From positions 1-64,000 of the forward strand of contig JACERV010000011.1 in NCBI GenBank assembly GCA_013911065.1: a DNA stretch of 64,000 nucleotides, written 5' to 3'. How positions within the stretch are numbered: the first letter of the stretch is position 1; every line of letters begins with the position of its first letter. Positions 45,047 to 54,500 of the stretch are shown in pieces. Below the pieces are notes generated by a model. It was not told the origin of the DNA. It saw only the letters and a list, made by a program, of their open reading frames with translations, and made no database searches. The stretch is from Ruminococcus sp. Lineage in GTDB: Bacteria > Bacillota > Clostridia > Lachnospirales > Lachnospiraceae. Position numbers and translations under genes: made by a program.

Positions 45047-46585
45047 TTATTGTAAATTGCTTCCCACCTTATACAATTCTTTAATCTGCGGGTACAATTC
45101 CGTATAAACCATATACCTTTTATTATAGATATCCTCATGAGCATTACTGCTCTTTATTACTTTATATACTTTCTTTTCCACCTTATCAGCCGCTTTATAG
45201 ACATTCCGGAAAATCCCTGCCCCGACACCGGCTAGTAAAGCGGCTCCAATAGGTGCCATGTCATTCATGTCAAGAATTTTGATATCTTTTCCTGTGATAT
45301 CAGCTTTGATTTGTGCCCAGGTCTCACTTTTCGCTCCTCCGCCGATAGATGCGAACTCTTTAATTTTCTGACCTGTTACACGTTCCGCTATTTCTGAAAG
45401 CTGACGAAGCCCATAGCCGCACCCTTCCATGATTGCACGGTTCATTTCTTTACGAGTGGTCTGCAAAGAAATGCCGAAAAACACTCCCCTCGCGTAGGGG
45501 TCCCATATAGGGCTTCTTTCCCCAAGCATGTATGGCAAAAATACCAGGCCGTCACTTCCGGGATTTGCAAGCTCTGCTTCTTCATTCATAAGCTCAAAGG
45601 CATTCTTTGTATTTCCTATCGCCTTCTCCACAAAATCCTTACAGAAATTGTCCCTAAACCATTGATACGAAGCACCTGTGTGTGATAACGCTCCCTGATA
45701 AATCCATGTACCTTCCACTACATGACAGCGGTTGATGAACCCACGGTCGAATTTCGGTTTATCTACACAAATTGTAAGGACATTGGTCGTCCCTACCGAT
45801 TCACATACATCCCCGGCCTTTGCCACTCCGGCCGCAAACGTTGCACAAGCGGTGTCTCCTCCGCCGATGATAACGGGCGTCTGCTCTGGGATTCCAAACC
45901 CAATCAATTCCGGATGGATTAATCCGCCCACAACATCTGTAGAGGCATGAAGAGGAGGTAGTTTTTCAATATCAATACCTGTTTCCCGGCATAAAAATTC
46001 AGACCACTTGTAACCGCCTGTTGTCTCAAATAGATTTGTATAGGATGCATTCGAATAGTCTATCGCAAATTCTCCTGACATTTTCTGAGCCATTAGTGTG
46101 TTTACATGCCCGAAATACTTTGTCTTTTCATAAATTTCCGGAAGATTTCTTTTGATCCAAAGCATGGAAGTACCGGACATAGCACCCGCCATAGCTGTGT
46201 TGGCAGTGATTTCAAATAACCTGTCCGCGCCCACCGTTTCCCTGATAAACTCTGCTTCTTTTGTGCTGCGCCTGTCAGAATAGATGATCGGATCTACAAG
46301 TACCTCTCCATTCTCCCCCAGAGCCGCAAGCCCCGGACAGAGACTGGAAATGCTGATTCCCACTATCCTGGATAAATCAATATTTTTTCCATCCTGTAAA
46401 AGGCGGACGCATTTCAGAAACGCCCTCCACATATCTTCTGTGTCAATCTGAGCATAGTCCTGATTGGGTGTAATCAATCGATATGAACTGCTGCTCATCC
46501 CAAGTACCCGGGCATTTCCGTCTATAACAGCCACCTTGATGCTGGTCGTTCCCACATCAACACCTAATAAATATTTACTTTCCAT
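45047..46585 (-). CDS. FGGY-family sugar kinase
   Basis: A 512-residue carbohydrate kinase with N-terminal GVDVGTTSIKVAV (phosphate 1), the substrate Asp in YSDRRS, GGGDTACATFAAG (adenosine/phosphate 2 region) and SIGGGAKSETWAQIKADITG. It resembles the xylulose/xylulokinase group. I chose ATG at 46585, after AGGTG, because the ATG at 46603 has no ribosome binding site. In this operon it should phosphorylate the ketose made by the dehydrogenase, giving a substrate for the aldolase. Confidence 0.92.
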   Translation of the reverse strand: MESKYLLGVDVGTTSIKVAVIDGNARVLGMSSSSYRLITPNQDYAQIDTEDMWRAFLKCVRLLQDGKNIDLSRIVGISISSLCPGLAALGENGEVLVDPIIYSDRRSTKEAEFIRETVGADRLFEITANTAMAGAMSGTSMLWIKRNLPEIYEKTKYFGHVNTLMAQKMSGEFAIDYSNASYTNLFETTGGYKWSEFLCRETGIDIEKLPPLHASTDVVGGLIHPELIGFGIPEQTPVIIGGGDTACATFAAGVAKAGDVCESVGTTNVLTICVDKPKFDRGFINRCHVVEGTWIYQGALSHTGASYQWFRDNFCKDFVEKAIGNTKNAFELMNEEAELANPGSDGLVFLPYMLGERSPIWDPYARGVFFGISLQTTRKEMNRAIMEGCGYGLRQLSEIAERVTGQKIKEFASIGGGAKSETWAQIKADITGKDIKILDMNDMAPIGAALLAGVGAGIFRNVYKAADKVEKKVYKVIKSSNAHEDIYNKRYMVYTELYPQIKELYKVGSNLQ

Positions 46586-46612
46586 TCCAGACACCTGTTT
46601 CATTCGTTTATT

Positions 46613-47455
46613 TTAGAAGTCACCATAATTCTTATCATTTTCAAGCTGGGCAAGAAGTTCTTTTGCTTCTTTTACACTATAACCTTCGTGGATAATGTAA
46701 CGTAAAGCGATAACCAGTGCGGTAACATCTTTGTACTCCCAAACGAATCTTCCCATTGTAACACCGCCAACTCCACAGTCCATAGCCTCTCTTGTCATCT
46801 CCAGATAATCATCAAGAGTATTGCATGCATCCCCTCCCTGAATTACAATACGGAAGGTTGATGGCACGCAGGCTACAACCTTAGCCATGCTGTCCGGATC
46901 ACCTGTATATGTAGTCTTAACAATATCCATGCCCAGCTCACATGCACTTCTTACACTATAAGCAATATTTTCCCATGCAGCTCTCTTATCCGCAGGAACG
47001 CTTTCACCTTTTGGATATACATGTCCGATTAACGGCATCCCCCTTCTCATACATTCTTCTGAGAATTTTCCAATCTCTTCAAACTGCTCACCTTGGAAAT
47101 CGCCTAATGTCATGCTTCCCATAGAAACTGCATCTGCTCCCATACGAATTGCTTCATCAACTGTACCGAAAACAGTGTCTTTTGTAGGTGCTACAGGTGA
47201 GTAGCTGGAAACTTTCATCAGCATTGCAACTTTTCCTGCATGATTCCACATGCAGTGTTCAGCAATACCTTTTGTCAATGTCATGGCCTCCGGTTTTCCT
47301 GCAATGATTTTATCGATTGTATCCTGAATCTGATGAAGTCCTGTCAACTGTGCGATCCCTCTTGAAATTGCGTGGTCAACAGTAATTGCCATCATCTTAT
47401 TGCTTCTCGGATTAACCAGCCTGCTCATCCTTACTTCTTTTCCTAACATTGCCAT
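46613..47455 (-). CDS. Class I aldolase of the DhnA/LsrF/FbaB type
   Basis: A 280-residue TIM-barrel aldolase. The probable Schiff-base lysine is Lys180 in DIVKTTYTGDP, and the substrate phosphate site is the C-terminal GVGGVTMGR. The family includes archaeal-type fructose-bisphosphate aldolase and LsrF. It is followed by the FGGY kinase gene after 27 bases, so the pair probably phosphorylates and then splits a ketose. Start at 47455 after AAGGAG. Substrate unknown. Confidence 0.88.
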   Translation of the reverse strand: MAMLGKEVRMSRLVNPRSNKMMAITVDHAISRGIAQLTGLHQIQDTIDKIIAGKPEAMTLTKGIAEHCMWNHAGKVAMLMKVSSYSPVAPTKDTVFGTVDEAIRMGADAVSMGSMTLGDFQGEQFEEIGKFSEECMRRGMPLIGHVYPKGESVPADKRAAWENIAYSVRSACELGMDIVKTTYTGDPDSMAKVVACVPSTFRIVIQGGDACNTLDDYLEMTREAMDCGVGGVTMGRFVWEYKDVTALVIALRYIIHEGYSVKEAKELLAQLENDKNYGDF

Positions 47456-47509
47456 AATCTCAATCTCCTTCTACGCTTTTTTAGTATTGTCAAACCGCTT
47501 GGGCCCGCT

Positions 47510-48547
47510 TTACGGTTCAATCATTACTTTCAGTCCCTTGCCGCTTTTGCAAAGCTCATAGGCTTCCCAGAACTCATCAATCTTAAATGTATGGGTTGCA
47601 ATTTTATCCAGATTAATCCTTCCTCCTATTACCATATCGGCAGCCTCCAGATAATCTTTTCTCTTATAAGCGGTGCTTCCATTCATATTGATTTCATTAT
47701 AATGGATGGTATTTACTTCAATGGTGGATTCCCCGGTTCCTGCAAAGCCTGCAAATAGATTTACTGTCCCGCCTTTTTTACACAGCTTCAATGTAGAGTT
47801 CACCAGTGCAGGCACACCGATTGCCATAATAATGATATCCACGCCCATTCCGCCAGTCGCATCCTTCACGATTTTCTCCAAATCCTCAGCGGTTGGATCT
47901 ACCACTTTATCAGCACCTAATTCCAATGCAATCTGCCGCCTCATTTCATTCGGTTCACTGATAATTACCTGTTTTGCCCCGGAAATTTTAGAAAGCTGCA
48001 TATGCATCAGCCCTATAGGGCCTGCCCCCACAATCAGTACTGTATCATTAAAACCGGTTCCTGCATTCTTAAGCCCTCTAATGCAGCACGCGAGAGGTTC
48101 AATCAAGGCACCTGCCGTAAATGATACTTCTTCTGGAAGCTTAATCACATTGCCGCTTGTAATAGCAATTTCCGGAATTAAAACATATTCCGCAAAGCCG
48201 CCGTCAAATTCATATCCTATTGCCTTACGGTTCATACAGGCATTCTCTCTGCCCTCCAGACAGGCGGGACAGGATCCGCATGGGATTACATTGGCGATAG
48301 ATGCTTTATCTCCCACCTGGAACCCTGTAACATTCTCTCCTACCTCTGAAATCACTCCGCACATCTCATGTCCTATTACAGATGGATAGCGGACACCTTT
48401 TGTCTTTGTCCCTGCCAGAATTCTCATATCTGTGCCACAAATTGCTGCTTTTTTCATTTCTAAAAGCAATTCGCCCGGGCCGGCTGCGGGCCTCGGCACA
48501 TCTGCGGGGGAAAAGTCATTCGGTGCATTTAATACAACTGCTCTCAT
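47510..48547 (-). CDS. Zinc-dependent alcohol/polyol dehydrogenase
   Basis: A 345-residue medium-chain dehydrogenase. The catalytic zinc site is AICGTDMRIL and GHEMCG, the structural zinc loop is CGSCPACLEGRENAC, and the Rossmann motif is IVGAGPIGLMH. It is closest to threonine/sorbitol-type enzymes. First gene of the TRAP operon, with a promoter covered by an RpiR-type operator. Start at 48547 after AAGGAG. It likely starts the pathway by oxidising a polyol or sugar acid to a keto compound. Confidence 0.88.
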   Translation of the reverse strand: MRAVVLNAPNDFSPADVPRPAAGPGELLLEMKKAAICGTDMRILAGTKTKGVRYPSVIGHEMCGVISEVGENVTGFQVGDKASIANVIPCGSCPACLEGRENACMNRKAIGYEFDGGFAEYVLIPEIAITSGNVIKLPEEVSFTAGALIEPLACCIRGLKNAGTGFNDTVLIVGAGPIGLMHMQLSKISGAKQVIISEPNEMRRQIALELGADKVVDPTAEDLEKIVKDATGGMGVDIIIMAIGVPALVNSTLKLCKKGGTVNLFAGFAGTGESTIEVNTIHYNEINMNGSTAYKRKDYLEAADMVIGGRINLDKIATHTFKIDEFWEAYELCKSGKGLKVMIEP

Positions 48548-48578
48548 GCTTTTTTACTCCTTTACTTTACTCGATTGA

Positions 48579-48607
48579 ATCATAGCATGTCTGAAAATTA
48601 TTTTCAA
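48579..48607 (-). promoter_or_regulatory. Promoter of the TRAP/aldolase operon
   Basis: On the minus strand TTGAAA (48607-48602), a 17-base spacer and TATGAT (48584-48579). The operator at 48592-48606 overlaps the -35 box and spacer, so binding should repress. Confidence 0.7.
48592..48606. promoter_or_regulatory. RpiR-type operator copy 1
   Basis: TGAAAATTATTTTCA is a perfect 15-base palindrome. It overlaps the operon promoter. Confidence 0.7.
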
Positions 48608-48623
48608 TATATATTTTTATTTT

Positions 48624-48638
48624 TGTAAATTATTTTCA
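48624..48638. promoter_or_regulatory. RpiR-type operator copy 2
   Basis: TGTAAATTATTTTCA differs from copy 1 at one base. The centres of copies 1 and 2 are 32 bases (three helical turns) apart, so two dimers could bind on one face. Confidence 0.6.
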
Positions 48639-48760
48639 AATATCTTATACACTTTTTAGTCATATTGCTATTTTTTCGTCATCTTACATACTCTTAAATA
48701 CATAACTGTAAATTATATCCAATGTATTTTGTCTCATTTTTTCTTTAATTTCTATTTTAA

Positions 48761-48777
48761 TTGAAAATTATTTTCAA
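48761..48777. promoter_or_regulatory. RpiR-type operator copy 3
   Basis: TTGAAAATTATTTTCAA is a perfect 17-base palindrome with the same core as copy 1, 155 bases upstream of copy 1 and close to the end of the regulator gene. It may allow looping. Confidence 0.65.
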
Positions 48778-48788
48778 TCCCATACCAA

Positions 48789-48827
48789 AACAGACCTGAG
48801 GATAGCATAACTATCCTCAGGTCTGTT
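48789..48827 (-). terminator. Terminator of the RpiR gene
   Basis: A perfect 17-base stem (48789-48805 with 48811-48827) around a five-base loop, followed on the minus strand by TTTT, 11 bases after the regulator's stop codon. Confidence 0.75.
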
Positions 48828-48837
48828 TCTAACTAAC

Positions 48838-49686
48838 CTAAAATTTATTTTGTGATGTCGCCTTTCGAGTCTGCTGAATCGCCCGATAAGAGTCATCGTA
48901 GTCCTGAAATCCCACAATTGCAACCAAACAATCTATGATTGCCAGCTGTGCTATTCTGGTGCTGACCGATTCTGATTTAAAGATTGTCTCTTCTGATGCC
49001 GTATAAAGAACTATATCTGCATTTTTAGATACAGGCGTTTTCCCCTGACTTACAAGTGCAATAGTCCCTGCTCCATTTTCAGACGCATTTTTCATGCAGG
49101 TCACTACATTGGAATTATAACCCGAATGTGATATACAAAGTGCGGCCTCATTTTCTTTCATCAGCGAAGAGGCCATCAACTGCATATCAACGTCCTCATG
49201 CACAAGTACCTGAATTCCTATTTTCAGGAATTTATGCTGTGCATCTTTTCCTACAAGAAGACTGCCGCCAGTTCCAAAGATAACCAGTCTTTCAGCATTT
49301 CGAATCATATGCGCCGCCCGCTCAACAGCTACCAGATCAAGCACAGCGAGTGTTCTGTCCAGAACAGCTACCTCCGTGCCAAAAACCTTTTTACAAATAG
49401 TGGGAATATCATCCGAAGGTTCGAGACTGGGATTAAGATGCTTCTCCTTTGGCAACACGTCCCGGGCTGCATTAATTTTAAAATCCTGATACCCTTTATA
49501 GCCAAGGCTTTTACAGAAGCGTACTACCGAAGCATCACTCACACCTGCTTTTTCCGCCAGTTCTGTTATATTGCTGTTCAATACAGAATCATAATTCTCC
49601 AGGACATAACTTGCAATCTTTGCCTCTGTATTGGTCAGGAGATTCATCTTTCCTCTAATCTTTTGCTTGCAGCTAATACCATCCAA
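48838..49686 (-). CDS. RpiR/MurR-family transcriptional regulator
   Basis: A 282-residue regulator with an N-terminal helix-turn-helix (SNITELAEKAGVSDASVVRF, about 35-55) and a C-terminal SIS sugar-phosphate-binding domain (LVIFGTGGSLLVGKDA, then CISHSGYNSNVV). I chose TTG at 49686, seven bases after GGAGG; the frame extends to 49743 without a site. The family normally senses a phosphosugar and binds TGAAAN-type palindromes, three copies of which lie between it and the operon it precedes. A phosphorylated intermediate of the aldolase pathway is the likely effector. Confidence 0.92.
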   Translation of the reverse strand: MDGISCKQKIRGKMNLLTNTEAKIASYVLENYDSVLNSNITELAEKAGVSDASVVRFCKSLGYKGYQDFKINAARDVLPKEKHLNPSLEPSDDIPTICKKVFGTEVAVLDRTLAVLDLVAVERAAHMIRNAERLVIFGTGGSLLVGKDAQHKFLKIGIQVLVHEDVDMQLMASSLMKENEAALCISHSGYNSNVVTCMKNASENGAGTIALVSQGKTPVSKNADIVLYTASEETIFKSESVSTRIAQLAIIDCLVAIVGFQDYDDSYRAIQQTRKATSQNKF

Positions 49687-49757
49687 GGCAACCCCTCCAA
49701 TTGTCAAATATGTTTTAGATACAGAACTTTTGTATCCAAACACCCATTTATTTTTTT

Positions 49758-49786
49758 ATCATAACATAGTAAACGCCATTTTACAA
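49758..49786 (-). promoter_or_regulatory. Promoter of the RpiR gene
   Basis: On the minus strand TTGTAA (49786-49781), a 17-base spacer and TATGAT (49763-49758). A GATACA/TGTATC dyad lies between it and the start codon. Confidence 0.6.
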
Positions 49787-49836
49787 CGTTTCTACTGCAT
49801 GGTTTGCTATGGTAGTCTTTGCATATGTTAAAAATG

Positions 49837-49865
49837 TTGCAGATTTTATCCTTATCTGCTAAAAT
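49837..49865 (+). promoter_or_regulatory. Promoter and dyad of the XRE-cupin gene
   Basis: TTGCAG (49837-49842), a 17-base spacer and TAAAAT (49860-49865). GCAGAT (49839-49844) and ATCTGC (49854-49859) form a dyad exactly filling the spacer, a natural place for autorepression. Confidence 0.55.
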
Positions 49866-49944
49866 GTATTGAAGTATCACGGTCTGTGAACAAGTTTTTT
49901 ATTACAAAATCTTGGAAAAGTGAGTGTTATTATGGGAGGTTATT

Positions 49945-50502
49945 ATGGATTTATCTAAAATAGGGAAAGTAATTAAAGAAAAACGGCTGGACATGAATAT
50001 GTCTATCCGGGACCTTTCCGCGCTTTCTCAGGTTGCAGCCAGCACAATCAGCCAGATTGAGACAGGAAAGACGTCCCCAAATCTGCTGACCTTAAAATCA
50101 ATCTGCGACTCTCTTGATATCCCTGTTTTTTCCTTGTTTTTGGAGGAGGAAGCCCATATTCAGCTTGTGCGTTCCGATGATCAGAAGTCTTTTACGAGAA
50201 ATATGAGTAACGGAAAACCACTAATCGAATCGCTGATTATACATGGTAAAAATGAAATGTATGCGGCTACAGTTACCATTCCCCCTCATACCGATTCGGG
50301 GGAATATGCGCATCATGGAGGAGAAGAATTCGTTTATGTACTACAGGGGAACGTGACTTTTGAGCTGGAGGATAACCGGATTTACGATTTGGAAGAGCAC
50401 GATACTCTGTATTATCCCAATTATATCGGACACCGGTGGTTTAATAAGGCTGATACAGAAGCCAAAATATTGATGGTCTCCACCTCTCCTTACACCTTTT
50501 AG
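49945..50502 (+). CDS. XRE-family regulator with C-terminal cupin domain
   Basis: A 185-residue protein with an N-terminal helix-turn-helix (SIRDLSALSQVAASTISQIE, about 20-40) and a C-terminal cupin barrel (HTDSGEYAHHGGEEFVYVLQG, with the His/Glu metal-type positions). This PuuR/HipB-like layout is used for regulators that sense small ligands in the cupin. ATG at 49945 follows GGGAGG; the upstream frame from 49924 covers that site. It is transcribed alone and may control itself or the amidase downstream. The ligand is unknown. Confidence 0.9.
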   Translation: MDLSKIGKVIKEKRLDMNMSIRDLSALSQVAASTISQIETGKTSPNLLTLKSICDSLDIPVFSLFLEEEAHIQLVRSDDQKSFTRNMSNGKPLIESLIIHGKNEMYAATVTIPPHTDSGEYAHHGGEEFVYVLQGNVTFELEDNRIYDLEEHDTLYYPNYIGHRWFNKADTEAKILMVSTSPYTF

Positions 50503-50521
50503 GAGAGGTGGTTTTTCTTTT
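50480..50521 (+). terminator. Terminator of the XRE-cupin gene
   Basis: CCACCTCTCCT (50480-50490) pairs with AGGAGAGGTGG (50501-50511), followed by TTTTTCTTTT. The stem includes the last codons of the gene. Confidence 0.9.
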
Positions 50522-50534
50522 GAGGGCTATTGAG

Positions 50535-51359
50535 CTATTTCTCTCTTAATTCCTGAAGTCTGTATATATCTTCCCGTCTTGCTGCCAGAAGGGGTAATTC
50601 CCTTCTCACTTTATCTATGTAATCCAGGTCGATATCATTGATAATATATCCTTCTTTTTCATCCATTTCCTGAATGATATTCCCCCACGGTGATACCAGC
50701 AAAGTATGCCCCCATGCTATATACCCGGAGGATTCTCTAGCGGCGGATGTCCCTATCACATAGCATTGATTATCTAATGCCCTGCTCTGAAACATGATAT
50801 CCCAATGGGCAGGCCCTGTTGTCATGTTAAATGCAGCCGGAACAAGTATGATTCCGGCACCTCTCTGTACCATTAGCCTGCTAAGTTCCGGAAAACGGAA
50901 ATCAAAGCAAATGCACAGTCCCACCTTCCCAAATTCGGTATCGAACACGGTGCATTCATCCCCCGCACTTAATGTATCCGACTCTTTAAAACGCAGCCCT
51001 CCCTCGATATTGATGTCAAACAAATGCATTTTCCGGTGTTTTCCTATCTGCTTTCCGCTGCGGTCAAATACATAGGCTGTATTATATATCTTTCCTTCTT
51101 CATCCATTTCCGGGATGGTACCTGCTGAAAGATATATCTGATACTTCGCAGCAAGCCTGCTAAATTCCTTCCAGCTTTCCCCGCCCTCAGGCTCTGCATA
51201 AACCGGGAAATTCCTTGTATTGTAAGGGCAGGTAAACATTTCCCCTACTGTAACCAAATCCACCTTTTCATTTCGAATCCGTTCAAGATACCTTTCCAGC
51301 TCCTCAATATTCTTTTTCTTTTCTTGATAGGTGTGTGTCTGCAGCTGCGCTATTCTCAT
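50535..51359 (-). CDS. Nitrilase-family carbon-nitrogen hydrolase
   Basis: A 274-residue amidase with the catalytic triad Glu40 (VGEMF), Lys110 (HRKMHLFD) and Cys151 (CICFDFRFPEL). The length and motifs are close to omega-amidase/Nit2-type enzymes that hydrolyse small amides such as alpha-ketoglutaramate or deaminated glutathione. It stands alone, convergent to the XRE-cupin gene and downstream of rpoC. Start at 51359 after AAGGAGG. Substrate not assignable. Confidence 0.9.
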   Translation of the reverse strand: MRIAQLQTHTYQEKKKNIEELERYLERIRNEKVDLVTVGEMFTCPYNTRNFPVYAEPEGGESWKEFSRLAAKYQIYLSAGTIPEMDEEGKIYNTAYVFDRSGKQIGKHRKMHLFDINIEGGLRFKESDTLSAGDECTVFDTEFGKVGLCICFDFRFPELSRLMVQRGAGIILVPAAFNMTTGPAHWDIMFQSRALDNQCYVIGTSAARESSGYIAWGHTLLVSPWGNIIQEMDEKEGYIINDIDLDYIDKVRRELPLLAARREDIYRLQELREK

Positions 51360-51463
51360 AAAATCCTCCTTAATCCTGACTCTCCCCTGAAGGTTATTTC
51401 TAATTCTTTCACACTATCTTTATCTTTGTCAAGCTATAAAATAGAAGCACTTTTCTATTACAT

Positions 51464-51494
51464 AAAAAGATGCCCCCAATTTCCCGGGGACATC
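51464..51494 (-). terminator. rpoC terminator
   Basis: On the minus strand GATGTCCCC pairs with GGGGGCATC (one U-G pair), followed by TTTTT, 24 bases after the rpoC stop codon. This ends the rpoBC transcript, so the operon does not run on into rpsL. Confidence 0.85.
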
Positions 51495-51518
51495 CTCACC
51501 TTTGTTTATATAATACTT

Positions 51519-54500
51519 CTATTCTTCCTCAATAACCAGCTCTTCTTCAAGGTCTATTTCTTCCTCAAAGTCAATCTCATCATCCATTTCCAGCTCTGTA
51601 CTTAATTTTACATCGCGGTATTTTCTCATACCGGTACCAGCCGGAATATGCTTACCGATGATAACATTTTCCTTCAAACCAATCAGATGGTCCACTTTAC
51701 CCTTGATTGCAGCCTCTGTCAGTACCTTTGTTGTTTCCTGGAAGGATGCAGCCGACAGGAAGGAATCTGTTGCAAGGGATGCTTTCGTGATACCAAGCAT
51801 AATCTGTTCGCCCACTGCTGGCTCTTTTCCTTCTGCTTCAAGTTGTTCGTTGGTCCCGGTGAACTCTAGCACATCCACCATAGTTCCTGGCAGGAATTCG
51901 GAATCTCCGCGTTCTTCAATGCGGATTTTCTTCAGCATCTGACGCACAATAACTTCGATATGCTTGTCGTTGATTTCAACACCCTGCAGACGGTATACAC
52001 GCTGTACTTCCTGAATCATGTAATCCTGAACGGCGCGAAGACCTTTAATCTTCAGGATATCATGAGGATTCACGCTACCTTCTGTCAATTCATCACCGGC
52101 CTCTAATTTTGCACCATCCTGTACTTTAATACGGGAACCATACGGAATCAAATATGCTTTAGATTCCCCGGTCTCATTATTTGTCACAATAATCTCACGT
52201 TTCTTCTTTGTGTCGCTGATTACTGCAGTACCTGCGAACTCAGTAATGATAGCAAGACCTTTCGGCTTTCTTGCCTCAAAAAGCTCCTCAACACGGGGAA
52301 GACCCTGTGTGATATCGTCACCGGCAACACCACCGGTATGGAAGGTACGCATGGTCAGCTGTGTCCCCGGCTCACCGATGGACTGTGCGGCAATAATACC
52401 AACAGCCTCACCGACCTGGACAGCTTCACCCGTTGCCATGTTTGCACCATAACACTTGGAGCATACACCATTCTTACATCTGCATGTAAGCATCGTACGG
52501 ATTTTCACCGTATCCAGTGGCTGGCCTTTTTCATCTACACCCTTTTTCATGACTTGTTCTGCACGTCTTGGTGTAATCATGTGGTTCGCTTTTACAATAA
52601 GCTTGCCTTCTTTATCCTTAATGTCTTCGCAGGAGAAGCGTCCTGTAATACGCTCCTGGAGACTCTCAATCTCTTCATTTCCATCCATGAATGCCTTAAC
52701 AGCCATTCCCGGAATTCCTTTTCCTTCTTCCTGGCAGTCGCTGTCATGAATAATCAGCTCCTGGGATACGTCAACCAAACGTCTGGTCAGATATCCTGAA
52801 TCGGCTGTACGAAGAGCCGTATCAGACAGACCCTTACGTGCACCATGAGCAGACATGAAATACTCCAGTACGTCCAGACCTTCACGGAAGTTAGACTTAA
52901 TAGGAAGCTCGATTGTACGTCCTGTTGTATCAGCCATCAAACCACGCATACCTGCAAGCTGTTTAATCTGCTTGTCGGAACCACGGGCTCCGGAATCCGC
53001 CATCATAAAGATGTTGTTGTATTCATCGAGACCGGACAGCAGTGCTTCTGTCAGCTTATCATCGGTTGCCTTCCATGTCTCAACAACTTCCTTATAACGC
53101 TCTTCTTCCGTAATCAAACCACGTTTGTAGTTCTTTGTGATTTTGTCTACTGTATTCTGCGCTTCTTCAATCATCTGCGGCTTTTCAGGCGGTACCGTCA
53201 TGTCAGAAATGGATACGGTCATAGCTGCTCTTGTAGAGTATTTATAACCGATTGCTTTTACATCATCCAATACTTCTGCTGTCTGTGTCGCACCATGGGT
53301 ATTAATAACCTTTTCCAAAATCTGTTTTAGCTGCTTCTTGCCTACATGGAAATCCACTTCCAGCAAGAGTGCATTTTCTTCCAGCTCTCGGTCTACAAAT
53401 CCCAAATCCTGAGGGATGATTTCATTGAAAAGAAGTCTTCCCAGCGTAGCCTCAACAATTCCTGATTTCTCAGTTCCATCCGGCATTATCTTCGTCACGC
53501 GTACTTTAATTCTGGAATGCAGTGTAATATATTCGTTCTCATAAGCCAAAATAGCCTCATTCACATTCTTAAAGAGCATTCCCTCGCCCTTTGCCCCTGG
53601 TCTTTCCTGAGTCAGATAGTAAATACCAAGTACCATATCCTGAGAAGGAACGGCAACAGGACCACCATCAGACGGTTTCAGCAAGTTATTAGGTGAAAGC
53701 AGCAGGAAACGGCATTCTGCCTGCGCCTCTACGGACAGCGGCACATGGACAGCCATCTGGTCTCCGTCAAAGTCGGCATTGTAAGCAGTACATACCAGTG
53801 GATGCAGCTTAATAGCCTTACCTTCTACAAGAATCGGCTCAAATGCCTGGATGCCCAGTCTATGCAGCGTGGGGGCGCGGTTCAGCATAACCGGATGTTC
53901 CTTGATTACTTCCTCAAGTACATCCCACACCTCTGGCTGAAGTCTCTCCACCATTTTCTTTGCATTTTTAATATTGTGTGCTGTTCCATTGGCTACCAGT
54001 TCTTTCATAACAAATGGTTTGAACAGCTCAATTGCCATCTCTTTCGGCAGACCGCACTGGTAAATCTTCAGCTCCGGTCCAACAACGATAACAGAACGTC
54101 CTGAATAGTCAACACGTTTTCCCAGAAGGTTCTGACGGAAACGTCCTGATTTACCTTTGAGCATATCAGAAAGAGACTTCAATGCTCTGTTTCCAGGGCC
54201 TGTTACCGGACGTCCGCGGCGTCCGTTATCAATCAGAGCATCTACTGCTTCCTGCAGCATACGCTTTTCATTACGGACGATAATATCCGGTGCTCCCAGC
54301 TCCAGCAGCCTCTTGAGCCGGTTATTTCTATTGATAATTCTTCTGTATAAGTCATTCAAATCAGAGGTTGCAAAACGTCCCCCATCCAACTGTACCATCG
54401 GGCGCAGATCTGGCGGAATAACTGGAATTGCAGACAGAATCATCCATTCCGGCTTGTTGCCGGATTCACGGAATGCTTCTACAACTTCCAAACGTTTCAC

